Shown: positions 8,552 through 17,805 of the stretch, one piece after another
Numbering within the stretch: position 1 is the stretch's first letter
Layout: every line of letters begins with the position of its first letter
Source: Barnesiella merdipullorum
GTDB lineage: Bacteria > Bacteroidota > Bacteroidia > Bacteroidales > Barnesiellaceae
Assembly: GCA_019116365.1 (NCBI GenBank)
Contig: DXBT01000020.1
Coordinates: 3,450 to 67,449 of the forward strand
Direction: 5' to 3'
Length of the DNA stretch: 64,000 bases
Translations under genes and position numbers: made by a program
Notes under the pieces: generated by a model
What the model saw: the letters and a program-made list of their open reading frames with translations, nothing else
What the model was told of the DNA's origin: nothing
Databases searched by the model: none

Positions 8552-10957
8552 CTATATAAACAGTGATCCTACTTGATAGACGATAAAGGCAACCAGCCAC
8601 GCTACACACGTGTTGTAAACGATGGTAAATACGCCCCACTTCCAACTGCCCGACTCCTTAATCACTGCGGTTACCGAGGCAACACAGGGGAAATAGAGCA
8701 ACACAAACACCATAAACGAAAGGGCTATGAGCGGTGTGAAGTCGGGTTTCCCGGTCTCGGGATTGGGCTGCGTGATACGTTGCGACAAAGAGAGTGCTTC
8801 ATCCGAATCATTTTCGGAATAGAGTACCCCGAGGGTACTTACGACCAACTCTTTGGCGGCCGTTCCCGAAAGCAGCGAGGTAGTCACTTTCCAGTTAAAA
8901 CCCAGCGGCTCGACTACCGGTGTCACAGCCTGTCCTATCTTACCCAGATAGGAGTTACTCTGCTGTTCCATCTGCTCGTGTGGTGTGAGTTCCCGCTCAT
9001 AAGAGTCTTTGGGCCGGGGGAAATAGCTCAAGGCCCAAATGATAACCGAAGCTACCAGGATGATACCGCCCATCTTGCGCAGATACTGTTCGGCCTTGCT
9101 CCACATGTGACGCATGGTCGCTTTTGCCGTAGGTATTCGATAGGGAGGCAACTCCATGACAAAGGGGGTCTCATCGACCTTGAAGAGGAAACGGCGCATC
9201 AGTTTGGCTGTAATCACAGCTACAACGATACCCAACAAGTAGAGACTCACCAGCACCAGACTGGCATGCTGGGGAAAGAAGGTCCCCACCAGCAGGACAT
9301 AGATGGGAATACGTGCACTGCACGAAATAAAGGGATCGATGAGAATGGTTATCAACCGGCTGCTGCGGCTCTCGATCGTTCGGGTTGCCATGATGGCGGG
9401 CACGTTACAACCAAAGCCCATAACCAAGGGAATGAACGATTTCCCATGCAGTCCTATTTTGTGCATGATCTTATCCATGATAAATGCGGCCCGAGCCATA
9501 TATCCCGAATCTTCCATAAACGAGATGAAAAGGTAGAGGATCAAGATATTGGGCAAGAACACGATAACACCCCCCACTCCACCGAGCACGCCGTCGATGA
9601 GCAGATCCTTCAACGGACCGGCCGGCATGTAAGTGTTTACCAGCCCCGACAGCCATGCGACCAGATCTTCGATCCATCCCATGGGATATGCACCCAACGA
9701 GAAGGTTGCCTCGAACATGAGCCACATGAGCACAATGAAAATGGGGAATCCAAACAGTTTGTTGGTGACAAACGAATCGATGATGCGCGTCGAGCGAGCC
9801 TCCTCTTTGTCGCCCGGCGTATAGGTCTCGGCCAAAGCCCCCGAGATGAAGCCATATTTTTCATTGGCAATAGCCGATTCGATGTCTTCATTCAAGGTAG
9901 CCTCTATCTCTTTAACCTCCTGGTCTCGCATTTTCATCAACTCGGGATACGAGTCGGCCCCTTCCAGAATCTTTTTCACCTCGGCATCGCCTTCGAGCGT
10001 TTTAATTGCCAGGTAACGGGGCGAAAATTCACGGGTGCAGGTGGGGTCTTGCTTCAACAGATTTTTCAGGGGTGTAATGCCACTCTCAATCACATTCCCC
10101 AAATTGACATGAACGTGCCGCACCGATTCGTTGCGGCCTTCATATACATCGATAATGGTATCGAACAACTGGTTTACCCCCTTGCCCGACCGCGATACGG
10201 TGGGTACAATAGGCACACCTATCATGTTGCCCAAGTGCTTGTAGTCGATTTTGCCACCACTCTGCTCCAGTTCGTCAAACATGTTCAGGGCAATGACCAT
10301 GCGGTAGTCCATATCAATCAGCTCGGTAGTGAGGTAGAGATTACGCTCCAAGTTCGAAGCTACCACTACATTGACCAGCACATCGGGAGTCTCGTCTTTG
10401 AGATAGCGACGCACATACAGTTCCTCGGGCGAATAGGCCGAGAGCGAATAGGTTCCAGGCAAATCGTAGATATTGAAATGATAGCCGTTGTAGTCGAAGA
10501 ATCCTTTCTTGGCATCGACCGTCACGCCACTGTAATTGCCCACATGCTCGTGGGCCCCCGAAGCGATATTGAACAGCGAGGTTTTTCCGCAGTTGGGATT
10601 CCCCACCAAAGCAATATTAATGGTCTTGGTACTTTTCGATAAGGCCCGTTTTATGCACTCGTCCTCTTCCGAAGCCGACAACTTCGACTCGCCACTCACT
10701 TTGTGGGCATCGGCAAAGACAGCCTCGGCCTCCTCGGGGGTAATGACTTCGACCAGTGAAGCCTCGCTACGACGCAGCGAGATTTCATAGTCCATGATTT
10801 TATATTTGATAGGATCTTTCAACGGAGCATTCAACTCGACAAGAACTGTTTGTCCCCTGACAAACCCCATCTCGATAATCCGTTTGCGAAATGCTCCATG
10901 GCCTAACACTTTAACAATAACAGCTTTATCGCCTGTTTTCAAATCGGACAACCGCAT
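8552..10957 (-). CDS. feoB: Ferrous iron transporter, FeoA-FeoB fusion
   Basis: 801 residues from ATG 10957 (MRLSDLKTGDKAVIVKVLG). Residues 1-75 are an SH3-like FeoA domain; a linker leads to the FeoB G domain with P-loop GNPNCGKTS at 119-127, G2 region NYSGVTVD, G3 DLPG at 165-168 and G4 NMFDE. The membrane part from about residue 390 has the two Gate motifs and typical FeoB segments (GFGCNVPAIMATRTIE, SCSARIPIYVLL). It imports Fe2+ across the inner membrane. The fusion is normal in Bacteroidetes. Odd point: where FeoB proteins usually read VVDASNLERN this one reads VVVASNLERN (Val199). Downstream are the DUF3267 and Cys-rich genes. Confidence 0.95.
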   Translation of the reverse strand: MRLSDLKTGDKAVIVKVLGHGAFRKRIIEMGFVRGQTVLVELNAPLKDPIKYKIMDYEISLRRSEASLVEVITPEEAEAVFADAHKVSGESKLSASEEDECIKRALSKSTKTINIALVGNPNCGKTSLFNIASGAHEHVGNYSGVTVDAKKGFFDYNGYHFNIYDLPGTYSLSAYSPEELYVRRYLKDETPDVLVNVVVASNLERNLYLTTELIDMDYRMVIALNMFDELEQSGGKIDYKHLGNMIGVPIVPTVSRSGKGVNQLFDTIIDVYEGRNESVRHVHVNLGNVIESGITPLKNLLKQDPTCTREFSPRYLAIKTLEGDAEVKKILEGADSYPELMKMRDQEVKEIEATLNEDIESAIANEKYGFISGALAETYTPGDKEEARSTRIIDSFVTNKLFGFPIFIVLMWLMFEATFSLGAYPMGWIEDLVAWLSGLVNTYMPAGPLKDLLIDGVLGGVGGVIVFLPNILILYLFISFMEDSGYMARAAFIMDKIMHKIGLHGKSFIPLVMGFGCNVPAIMATRTIESRSSRLITILIDPFISCSARIPIYVLLVGTFFPQHASLVLVSLYLLGIVVAVITAKLMRRFLFKVDETPFVMELPPYRIPTAKATMRHMWSKAEQYLRKMGGIILVASVIIWALSYFPRPKDSYERELTPHEQMEQQSNSYLGKIGQAVTPVVEPLGFNWKVTTSLLSGTAAKELVVSTLGVLYSENDSDEALSLSQRITQPNPETGKPDFTPLIALSFMVFVLLYFPCVASVTAVIKESGSWKWGVFTIVYNTCVAWLVAFIVYQVGSLFI

Positions 10958-11085
10958 ATGCAATCTCTTTAACTTTGTTTCCAACTGCAAATTTCGTAAA
11001 TTGTTCCGATTTATCACTATATATTGCCTATATATTATTTATAATCCGTATAAACAATAACATATTTTTGCAATTTAACAAAAAG

Positions 11086-11120
11086 AGGGCGAGCCGATTT
11101 CACTCCTATCGACTCGCCCT
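11086..11120 (-). terminator. Intrinsic terminator of the PurF-type gene
   Basis: A 13-bp stem: AGGGCGAG (11086-11093) pairs with CTCGCCCT (11113-11120), extended by ATCG-type pairs. On the minus strand it is followed by CTTTTTG. It lies 33 bp after the stop codon. Confidence 0.85.
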
Positions 11121-11152
11121 GTTCTTGTATTTCGCTTAGATACGCTCTGTTT

Positions 11153-13045
11153 TTACTGCTGGCGCTTGCTGTCGGCTCCCTCCATAAAATTAATGAAGGC
11201 GTTATTTACCAACCGGTTGCCTCCAGGTGTGGGATAATTGCCCGAGAAGTACCAGTCGCCCGGATGGCTGGGTATGGCCTGATGCAGCCCCTCGAGAGTC
11301 TGATAAATGATTTCGACCTGAGCAGTAATTTCGTCCGAAGTAAGCATTTGAGCTATCTTTTCCGAGACTTCATCCTGGGTAAAGGGGGCATAAATCTCCT
11401 TCACATAGTTGACAATCTCTTCCTTAGGCTTATTTTGCTGCGCCTTGGATTTGCGATACACCTCGTCGATAACAGATTGCATACCTCTCTCTTTCAACAG
11501 AGCCATGGCCGCCTTGAAGGCGATGAACTCGCCCATGCGAGACATGTCGATACCGTAGCAGTCGGGGAACCGCACTTGTGGCGACGACGACACGATGATA
11601 ATCTTTTTCGGGTGAAGCCGGTCGAGTATCTTGATAATACTCTGCCGCAGTGTCGTGCCCCGCACGATACTGTCGTCGATTACCACCAGATTATCGACCC
11701 CCGGGGTCACTGTGCCATAGGTAATATCGTAAACGTGTGCTGCCAGGTCGTCGCGGGTATCGCCCTCGGCAATAAAGGTACGCAGTTTGATATCTTTGAT
11801 GGCCACCTTCTCAGACCGCACTTTGAGCGAGAGTATTCGCCGCAACTCCTCGTCGGTGAGGCTGTCGCCTGCCTGACGTATGAGAGCCAGCTTTTGTTCG
11901 CTCAGATAGCTGTCGAGCCCCTCGAGCATACCGTAAAAGGCTACCTCGGCCGTATTGGGGATAAACGAAAAGACGGTGTGGGCCAAATCGTAATCGATGC
12001 TTTTCAATATTTGAGGTGCCAGATGACGGCCCAACTCTTTGCGCTCGCGATAGATATCGACATCGCTGCCCCGCGAGAAATAGATGCGTTCAAACGAGCA
12101 GGCGCTATAATTGAGCGGCGGCAGAATCTGCTCGATATGCAGGTCGCCCCGACGATTGACTACCAGGCACTCACCCGGCTGCAACTCTTGCACTTGCTCG
12201 ACCGACAGGTTCATGGTAGTCTGTATGACCGGACGTTCCGATGCCACCACGACAATCTCGTCGTCGGCATAATAAAAAGCCGGACGGATGCCCCGAGGGT
12301 CGCGGAACGAAAACATATCGCCGCTACCGGTCATGCCGCAAATAACATAGCCGCCATCCCATATGCGGGAGGGTTTCTTGAGTATTTCGGCCATGTTCAG
12401 GTTGTTTTCGATGGCTTCGGTAATCTCGATATCGTCGAGTCCCTCGTTTTTGTAGATGTCATACAGACGTTGATTTTCCATATCGAGGGCATGTCCCAGT
12501 TGCTCGAGCAGTACAAACGTGTCGGCATAGCTGCGGGGGTGCTGCCCTTTGGCTACGATACTCCCGAAAATCTCATCGACGTTGGTCATGTTGAAATTAC
12601 CACACAGCAACAGGTTTCTCGACCGCCAGTTGCCCCGACGCAAAAACGGGTGCACATACGACAATCCCGAGCGCCCCGTCGTGCTGTAACGCAGGTGGCC
12701 CATATAAACCTCACCGGCAAACGGCAAGTGCAGGGCGGCCCACTCGGCATCGGTCGTGTCGTGAGGCGTATTTTGTATCTGAGTCTTCACATTGGCAAAA
12801 ATCTCCTGTATGGCCCCGGTACCCATGGCCCGTTCGCGATAGATGAACTCTTCGGCCGGGCGGGCATGTAACTTCACACAAGCCAAACCGGCACCCTCCT
12901 GCCCCCGGTTGTGCTGCTTCTCCATCAACAGGTAGAGTTTATTCAACCCATACATGTAGGATCCATATTTTTGCTGATAATAAGAGAGTGGCTTCAACAG
13001 TCGCACCATGGCTATTCCACACTCGTGTTTGATAACTTCTGTCAT
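11153..13045 (-). CDS. purF: Amidophosphoribosyltransferase (PurF-type), long form
   Basis: 630 residues. An Ntn-type glutamine amidotransferase domain starts with a short propeptide MTEVIKHE before Cys9 (CGIAMVRL), the expected nucleophile after processing; NRGQEGAGLA, GHLRYSTTG and CGNFNMTN fit the class II fold. The phosphoribosyltransferase part has the PRPP loop VVIDDSIVRGTT and SSSPQVRFPDCYGIDM. It would make 5-phosphoribosylamine from PRPP and glutamine. At 630 residues it is over 100 longer than E. coli PurF; extra sequence lies between the domains (about 330-400) and at the C-terminus. Bacteroidales often carry this long paralog beside a standard PurF, so its exact substrate is less certain. 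It has its own terminator. Confidence 0.8.
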   Translation of the reverse strand: MTEVIKHECGIAMVRLLKPLSYYQQKYGSYMYGLNKLYLLMEKQHNRGQEGAGLACVKLHARPAEEFIYRERAMGTGAIQEIFANVKTQIQNTPHDTTDAEWAALHLPFAGEVYMGHLRYSTTGRSGLSYVHPFLRRGNWRSRNLLLCGNFNMTNVDEIFGSIVAKGQHPRSYADTFVLLEQLGHALDMENQRLYDIYKNEGLDDIEITEAIENNLNMAEILKKPSRIWDGGYVICGMTGSGDMFSFRDPRGIRPAFYYADDEIVVVASERPVIQTTMNLSVEQVQELQPGECLVVNRRGDLHIEQILPPLNYSACSFERIYFSRGSDVDIYRERKELGRHLAPQILKSIDYDLAHTVFSFIPNTAEVAFYGMLEGLDSYLSEQKLALIRQAGDSLTDEELRRILSLKVRSEKVAIKDIKLRTFIAEGDTRDDLAAHVYDITYGTVTPGVDNLVVIDDSIVRGTTLRQSIIKILDRLHPKKIIIVSSSPQVRFPDCYGIDMSRMGEFIAFKAAMALLKERGMQSVIDEVYRKSKAQQNKPKEEIVNYVKEIYAPFTQDEVSEKIAQMLTSDEITAQVEIIYQTLEGLHQAIPSHPGDWYFSGNYPTPGGNRLVNNAFINFMEGADSKRQQ

Positions 13046-13086
13046 AGAATCGAACCTTATAAAAACGATGTCAAGTGTTATAACGC

Positions 13087-13131
13087 AAAACGAGCCACAA
13101 CAGGATCTCCAGGTCTGTTATAGCTCGTTTT
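13087..13131. terminator. Strong bidirectional terminator downstream of glnN
   Basis: A 17-bp stem, with perfect outer arms AAAACGAGC/GCTCGTTTT (13087-13095 paired with 13123-13131) and an inner arm including GU pairs, ends in T runs on either strand. It separates glnN from the PurF-type gene. Confidence 0.85.
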
Positions 13132-13176
13132 CATATTCATGGGGTCATTTATCCAACAGGTTATTACTCAGTATCA

Positions 13177-15366
13177 TTAACGGATAAACAACAGTTCTCT
13201 ATACTTGGGCAGCGGCCACATTTCGTTATCGATCATCAGCTCGAGCTTATCGATATGATAGCGAATCTCGTCGAGCCTGGGAGCTACCGTGTCGTGGTAA
13301 GCAATGGCCTTCTCCCGTTCGTTCTCGATCTTGTTGGCCACCTTGCGCGCTTCGACCATAGTGTGTACCTTCTCTTTGATGGTGAGCAGGTGGTAGGCTA
13401 TCTTCTCGATTACCTCCATGTCTTGCGTGGCAATCTGCTCACTCTTCTCGGCCGGGAACAGACTCTTTATCTTGAACACGTTGTCGAGCAAAAGCGACTG
13501 ATAACGCGTAGCTACCGGTACAATGTGGTTGATGGCCAAGTCGCCCAACACACGGGCCTCGATCTGTATCTTCTTGGTGTATATCTCCCACTTCACCTCG
13601 TTACGCGCCTGCAATTCCAGCGGTGTAAAGACGTGAGTCTCTCCGAACATTTTCACCACATCTTCTTTCAAATAGTTATCGAAGATGATAGGCACGCTTG
13701 TCTCGCAATCGAGTCCGCGACGCTCGGCCTCGGCTTTCCACTCGTCGCTGTAACCGTTACCGTCGAAGCAGATATCTTTGCTCTCGTTGATAAGGTCTTT
13801 GATTACGGTGAGAATGGCCTGTTCCTTCTCCTTCCCTTCGGCAATGAGGGCATCGACCCGTTTTTTGAAATCTTGCAACTGGTAGGCTACGGCTGCATTC
13901 AAGGCAATCATGGCACTGGCACAGTTGGCCGATGAACCCACGGCGCGGAACTCAAAGCGGTTACCGGTGAAGGCAAAGGGTGACGTGCGGTTACGGTCGG
14001 TATTATCCATCAGAATCTCGGGAATCTGGGCAATATCCAGCTTCAATCCTGCTTTACCCCCCATGTTCAACACATCTTCCGACGTGCTCTTGGCCAACTT
14101 GGCCAGCACTTCGCTAATCTGCTTGCCCATGAAGATGGAGATAATGGCAGGAGGAGCCTCATTGGCACCCAACCGGTGGCCATTGGTGGCCGACGATATG
14201 CTGGCTTTGAGCAGACCATTATATTTATAGACGGCAGCCATTACATTGACAATGAATGTAATGAATTGCAAGTTCTCTTTGTGAGTCTTTCCAGGAGCAA
14301 ACAGCAGCACGCCGGTATCGGTACCCAGCGACCAGTTATTGTGCTTGCCCGAACCGTTCACGCCCTTGAAGGGTTTCTCGTGCAACAGCACTCTGAAGTT
14401 ATGACGGCGAGCTACCTCGCGCATAACCGACATGAGCAACAGGTTGTGGTCGTTGGCCAGGTTGGTCTCCTCGAAAATGGGGGCTACCTCAAACTGGTTG
14501 GGCGCTACCTCGTTGTGGCAGGTCTTAACCGGAATACCCAGCATGTGGCACTCGATTTCGAGGTCCTGCATAAAAGCTTCTACACGCGAGGGAATGGCCC
14601 CGAAGTAGTGATCCTCGAGCTGCTGGTTCTTGGCGCTTTCGTGTCCCATGAGGGTGCGGCCCGTAAGCACCAGGTCGGGACGAGCGGCATACAGACTCTC
14701 ATCGACCAAAAAGTACTCTTGCTCCCATCCCAAATAGGAATAGACGTGGTTTACGTTTTTATCGAAATATTTGCATACGGCAGTTGCCGCTTTGTTTACA
14801 CTATTCAATGCTTTGAGCAACGGGGCTTTATAGTCGAGCGATTCACCTGTGTAAGAGATGAAGATAGTAGGAATACACAGGGTCTTGTCGAGGATAAAGG
14901 CCGGCGAAGAGATATCCCAGGCCGAATAGCCACGGGCCTCGAAAGTGTTGCGGATACCACCGTTGGGGAAACTCGATGCATCGGGTTCCTGCTGAATGAG
15001 CAGTTTTCCCGAGAACTCCTCGACAACACCGTCTTTACCATCGTGTTCGATGAAGGCGTCGTGCTTCTCGGCTGTTCCGTCGGTGAGCGGGTGGAACCAG
15101 TGGGTGTAGTGTGTAGCACCCATTTCGAGAGCCCACTTTCGCATGCCGGCGGCAACGCTGTCGGCTATCTCACGGCTCAACGGAGTGCTGTTGTCGATTG
15201 CGGCTATTACGGCTTCATAAGTCTTCTTGGGCAGATACTTGAACATCTTCTCCCGATTGAAGACATACTTCCCGTAGTACTCCGACGGTCGCTCTTTCGA
15301 ATAGTTGACAGGAACTGCTTTCCGACTAAAAGCTTCTTTCGTCACTTTAAATCTTAGCATTGACAT
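13177..15366 (-). CDS. glnN: Glutamine synthetase type III
   Basis: 729 residues, ATG 15366 (MSMLRFKVTKEAF), the length expected for the GSIII/GlnN group (about 700-730) and far larger than GSI. Signature regions: GWEQEYFLVDESLY, CHNEVAPNQFEVAPIFEETN, KGVNGSGKHNNWSLGTDTG, RTSPFAFTGNRFEFRAVGSSANC. It makes glutamine from glutamate, ammonia and ATP. It lies 48 bp after dapL in the same direction, so nitrogen assimilation may be partly co-transcribed with lysine/DAP synthesis. It ends with a strong terminator. Confidence 0.95.
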   Translation of the reverse strand: MSMLRFKVTKEAFSRKAVPVNYSKERPSEYYGKYVFNREKMFKYLPKKTYEAVIAAIDNSTPLSREIADSVAAGMRKWALEMGATHYTHWFHPLTDGTAEKHDAFIEHDGKDGVVEEFSGKLLIQQEPDASSFPNGGIRNTFEARGYSAWDISSPAFILDKTLCIPTIFISYTGESLDYKAPLLKALNSVNKAATAVCKYFDKNVNHVYSYLGWEQEYFLVDESLYAARPDLVLTGRTLMGHESAKNQQLEDHYFGAIPSRVEAFMQDLEIECHMLGIPVKTCHNEVAPNQFEVAPIFEETNLANDHNLLLMSVMREVARRHNFRVLLHEKPFKGVNGSGKHNNWSLGTDTGVLLFAPGKTHKENLQFITFIVNVMAAVYKYNGLLKASISSATNGHRLGANEAPPAIISIFMGKQISEVLAKLAKSTSEDVLNMGGKAGLKLDIAQIPEILMDNTDRNRTSPFAFTGNRFEFRAVGSSANCASAMIALNAAVAYQLQDFKKRVDALIAEGKEKEQAILTVIKDLINESKDICFDGNGYSDEWKAEAERRGLDCETSVPIIFDNYLKEDVVKMFGETHVFTPLELQARNEVKWEIYTKKIQIEARVLGDLAINHIVPVATRYQSLLLDNVFKIKSLFPAEKSEQIATQDMEVIEKIAYHLLTIKEKVHTMVEARKVANKIENEREKAIAYHDTVAPRLDEIRYHIDKLELMIDNEMWPLPKYRELLFIR

Positions 15367-15414
15367 AGTTGAATTTATTAGGTTTAGTTTGTATGATTCT
15401 CTTTTTCTTTTGTC

Positions 15415-16650
15415 TTACAGTTTCCAGTTCTGAATACGCGAAATGGCTTCAACCGTATCCTCGTAACGGCCAAATGCGGTCAAGCGGAAATAGCCTTCAC
15501 CCGACGGGCCGAAACCCACACCGGGGGTTCCCACAATGTGACACTCGTGCAACAGACGTTCGAAAAATTTCCACGAAGATAATCCATCGGGCGTCTTTAC
15601 CCAAATATATGGAGCATTATCTCCGCCAAATATTTTCAAGCCTATATTTTGCAACGATTCTTTCAAGAGCCGTGCGTTGCGCATGTAATACTCAATCGAC
15701 TCCCTGGTCTGCTGGGTACCCAGCGGGCTATAAGCCGCCTCGGCTGCCCGTTGAACTATATAGGATGTACCGTTGAACTTGGTCGTTTGGCGGCGATTCC
15801 ACAGCGGGTTGAGAGCCACCTTTTCACCGGTTTCGGTATGGACCTTCAACACTTTGGGCACGACGGTATAGCCACACCGCAAACCGGTAAAACCTGCGGT
15901 TTTTGAGAAACTACGAAACTCGATAGCCACCTCTTTGGCCCCTTCCATCTCGTAGATACTGTGGGGAATGTTGTCGTCGTGAATAAAGGCCTCGTAGGCG
16001 GCGTCGAAGAGAATGAGCGCGTCGTTGGCTCGAGCATAGTCCACCCACTTTTGCAACTCCTCTTTCGTCAGAGCCGTACCCGTAGGGTTATTGGGATAAC
16101 AGAGATAGATGACATCGGGACGCTCGGCAGGCAGTTCGGGTACAAAGTTATTCTCGCTCGTGCAGGGAATATACACAATGCGGTTCCAATGTTCCCCATC
16201 ACCAGCCAGTTCTCCGGCTCTACCACCCATCACGTTGGTATCGACGTAAACGGGATAAACCGGGTCGGTCACGGCTATCTTGTTTTTCACGCTCAAGATA
16301 TCGCCAATGTTACCCAGGTCGCTCTTGGCTCCATCGCCTACAAAAATCTCGTCGGCATCGAGCTCGACGCCTCGCGATCTGAAATCATGTTCGATAATGC
16401 GGTCTTGCAAAAAACGATATCCCTGTTCGGGACCATATCCTCTGAAGGTCTCGGCATGGCCCATCTCATCGACAGCCTTGTGCATGGCCTCGATAATAGC
16501 CGGGACAATAGGGCGCGTCACATCGCCTATGCCCAGACTGATGATGTTAGCCTCGGGGTGTTGAGCCTTGTAGGCATTTACTTTCTTCTTTATATCGGAG
16601 AACAGATAGCTCTCGCGGAGCTTTAAATAGTTTTCATTAACAAAAGCCAT
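15415..16650 (-). CDS. dapL: LL-diaminopimelate aminotransferase
   Basis: 411 residues, class I/II PLP aminotransferase of the DapL subgroup: SLGIGDVTRPIVPAI near the N-terminus, GDGAKSDLGNI, YPNNPTGTAL, FDAAYEAFI, and the PLP lysine in FRSFSKTAGFTGLRCGY. DapL converts tetrahydrodipicolinate directly to LL-diaminopimelate using glutamate, bypassing the acylated route. Its product is the substrate of DapF, encoded 12 bp upstream. Start ATG 16650. Confidence 0.95.
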   Translation of the reverse strand: MAFVNENYLKLRESYLFSDIKKKVNAYKAQHPEANIISLGIGDVTRPIVPAIIEAMHKAVDEMGHAETFRGYGPEQGYRFLQDRIIEHDFRSRGVELDADEIFVGDGAKSDLGNIGDILSVKNKIAVTDPVYPVYVDTNVMGGRAGELAGDGEHWNRIVYIPCTSENNFVPELPAERPDVIYLCYPNNPTGTALTKEELQKWVDYARANDALILFDAAYEAFIHDDNIPHSIYEMEGAKEVAIEFRSFSKTAGFTGLRCGYTVVPKVLKVHTETGEKVALNPLWNRRQTTKFNGTSYIVQRAAEAAYSPLGTQQTRESIEYYMRNARLLKESLQNIGLKIFGGDNAPYIWVKTPDGLSSWKFFERLLHECHIVGTPGVGFGPSGEGYFRLTAFGRYEDTVEAISRIQNWKL

Positions 16651-16662
16651 ATACTCTATTTA

Positions 16663-17499
16663 TTATTGGTTGGGCCACTCACCTTCAAATACGGTGACGG
16701 CTCCACCTGTCATGTAAATTCGATTGTTTTGCTCGTTCCACTCAATCGACAAATCACCACCCAACAGATGCAGAGTAGCTCGACGATTGGCTTTTCCGTT
16801 CAGTACGGCAGCCACCAGCGTGGCGCAAGCGCCTGTACCACAGGCCAAGGTCTCACCGGCACCCCGCTCCCACACACGCATCCGTAAATCTTGAGGCGAC
16901 AATACCTCTACAAACTCGACATTGGTACGCCGTGGAAAAAGTTCATGATGCTCGATGAGCGACCCAATGTGGTGTAGATCGTAGCGGTCCATGTTGTCGA
17001 GAAAGATGACTGCATGCGGGTTACCCATCGATACGCAGGTGATGGCATAGGTGTTACCCTCGACCTCCAACGGATGAGCAACGACCGGACTTGCCGAAAG
17101 GTTGACCGGAATATCGGGAGCCGACAAGATGGGCTCTCCCATATCGACAGTCACCTGGTTTACCAGGCCATCTTGTGTATGTAGTGTGAGGTGTTTGACG
17201 CCGGCAAGCGTCTCGAGTGTCAACTCTTTCTTCGTAGTCAGTCCCTTGTCATAAACATACTTCCCTACACAGCGGGAGGCATTTCCGCACATTTCAGCTT
17301 CCGATCCGTCAGAGTTGAACATCCGCATGCGGAAGTCACAACTATCCGAGGGCATAATCACTACCAATCCATCGGAACCTACTCCAAAATGTCGGTCACT
17401 CATTTGGCGGGACAATTCGCCCAAATCGGCCGGCAACGCTTCAAATCCATTCAGATAGATATAATCATTGCCTGCCCCTTGCATTTTTGTGAATCTCAT
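16663..17499 (-). CDS. dapF: Diaminopimelate epimerase
   Basis: 278 residues. Both catalytic cysteines are present: MCGNASRCVGKYV (first half) and ETLACGTGACATLV (second half); substrate-binding MQGAGNDYIYLNG opens the protein and GNPHAVIFLDN lies mid-chain. It interconverts LL- and meso-diaminopimelate for lysine and peptidoglycan. It is the first gene of a dapF-dapL(-glnN) transcript; a -7 box lies about 60 bp upstream. Confidence 0.96.
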   Translation of the reverse strand: MRFTKMQGAGNDYIYLNGFEALPADLGELSRQMSDRHFGVGSDGLVVIMPSDSCDFRMRMFNSDGSEAEMCGNASRCVGKYVYDKGLTTKKELTLETLAGVKHLTLHTQDGLVNQVTVDMGEPILSAPDIPVNLSASPVVAHPLEVEGNTYAITCVSMGNPHAVIFLDNMDRYDLHHIGSLIEHHELFPRRTNVEFVEVLSPQDLRMRVWERGAGETLACGTGACATLVAAVLNGKANRRATLHLLGGDLSIEWNEQNNRIYMTGGAVTVFEGEWPNQ

Positions 17500-17560
17500 A
17501 AGAACACTCTTTTTGATACAACATTTCGGTTTTCGAAAACTAAATGCAATTATTTTGCTG

Positions 17561-17568
17561 CAAAATTA
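17561..17568 (-). promoter_or_regulatory. -7 box for the dapF operon
   Basis: TAATTTTG on the minus strand fits TAnnTTTG. A TTTG lies 22 bp further upstream (slightly long spacing). Distance to the dapF ATG is 61 bp. Confidence 0.5.
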
Positions 17569-17727
17569 GCCTTTCTGACAAACATACTTACAAATTGAAA
17601 GTATAAATATTGTATAAATATATTTACATACCATAAAATCATAAAGCATGTCGTTGGGAGATAGAGGCATCGAAAAATTTATTTTTACAATCTGGCGGCA
17701 AAACCTGTGGAATAGGGATTTTTTTGC

Positions 17728-17735
17728 TATCTTTG
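17728..17735 (+). promoter_or_regulatory. -7 box for carAB
   Basis: TATCTTTG fits the consensus and lies 70 bp before the carA ATG, giving a leader of about 60 bases. TGTGG at 17706-17710 may serve as a weak -33 element. Confidence 0.5.
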
Positions 17736-17805
17736 CATGGTTTTCACGATAGAAATCCACCCTACTTACTTAAGCTAATTACTAATACAAAATAATTCTA
17801 TCGTA

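Larger units (their letters stand above)
17500..17805. other. 306-base divergent intergenic region between dapF and carA
   Basis: AT-rich region holding a minus-strand promoter element near 17565 and a plus-strand one near 17730. No credible coding sequence; a frame at 17566-17760 on the minus strand has no start context or recognisable domain. Confidence 0.7.

Noticed and set aside
8573..10642. Long plus-strand open frame over feoAB (689 codons)
   Set aside because: It is an antisense frame of a clear FeoA-FeoB gene, rich in His/Arg/Gly with no domain or start context.
17566..17760. Minus-strand 64-codon frame in the dapF-carA gap
   Set aside because: Very AT-rich with no domain; it crosses the promoter elements of both flanking genes.
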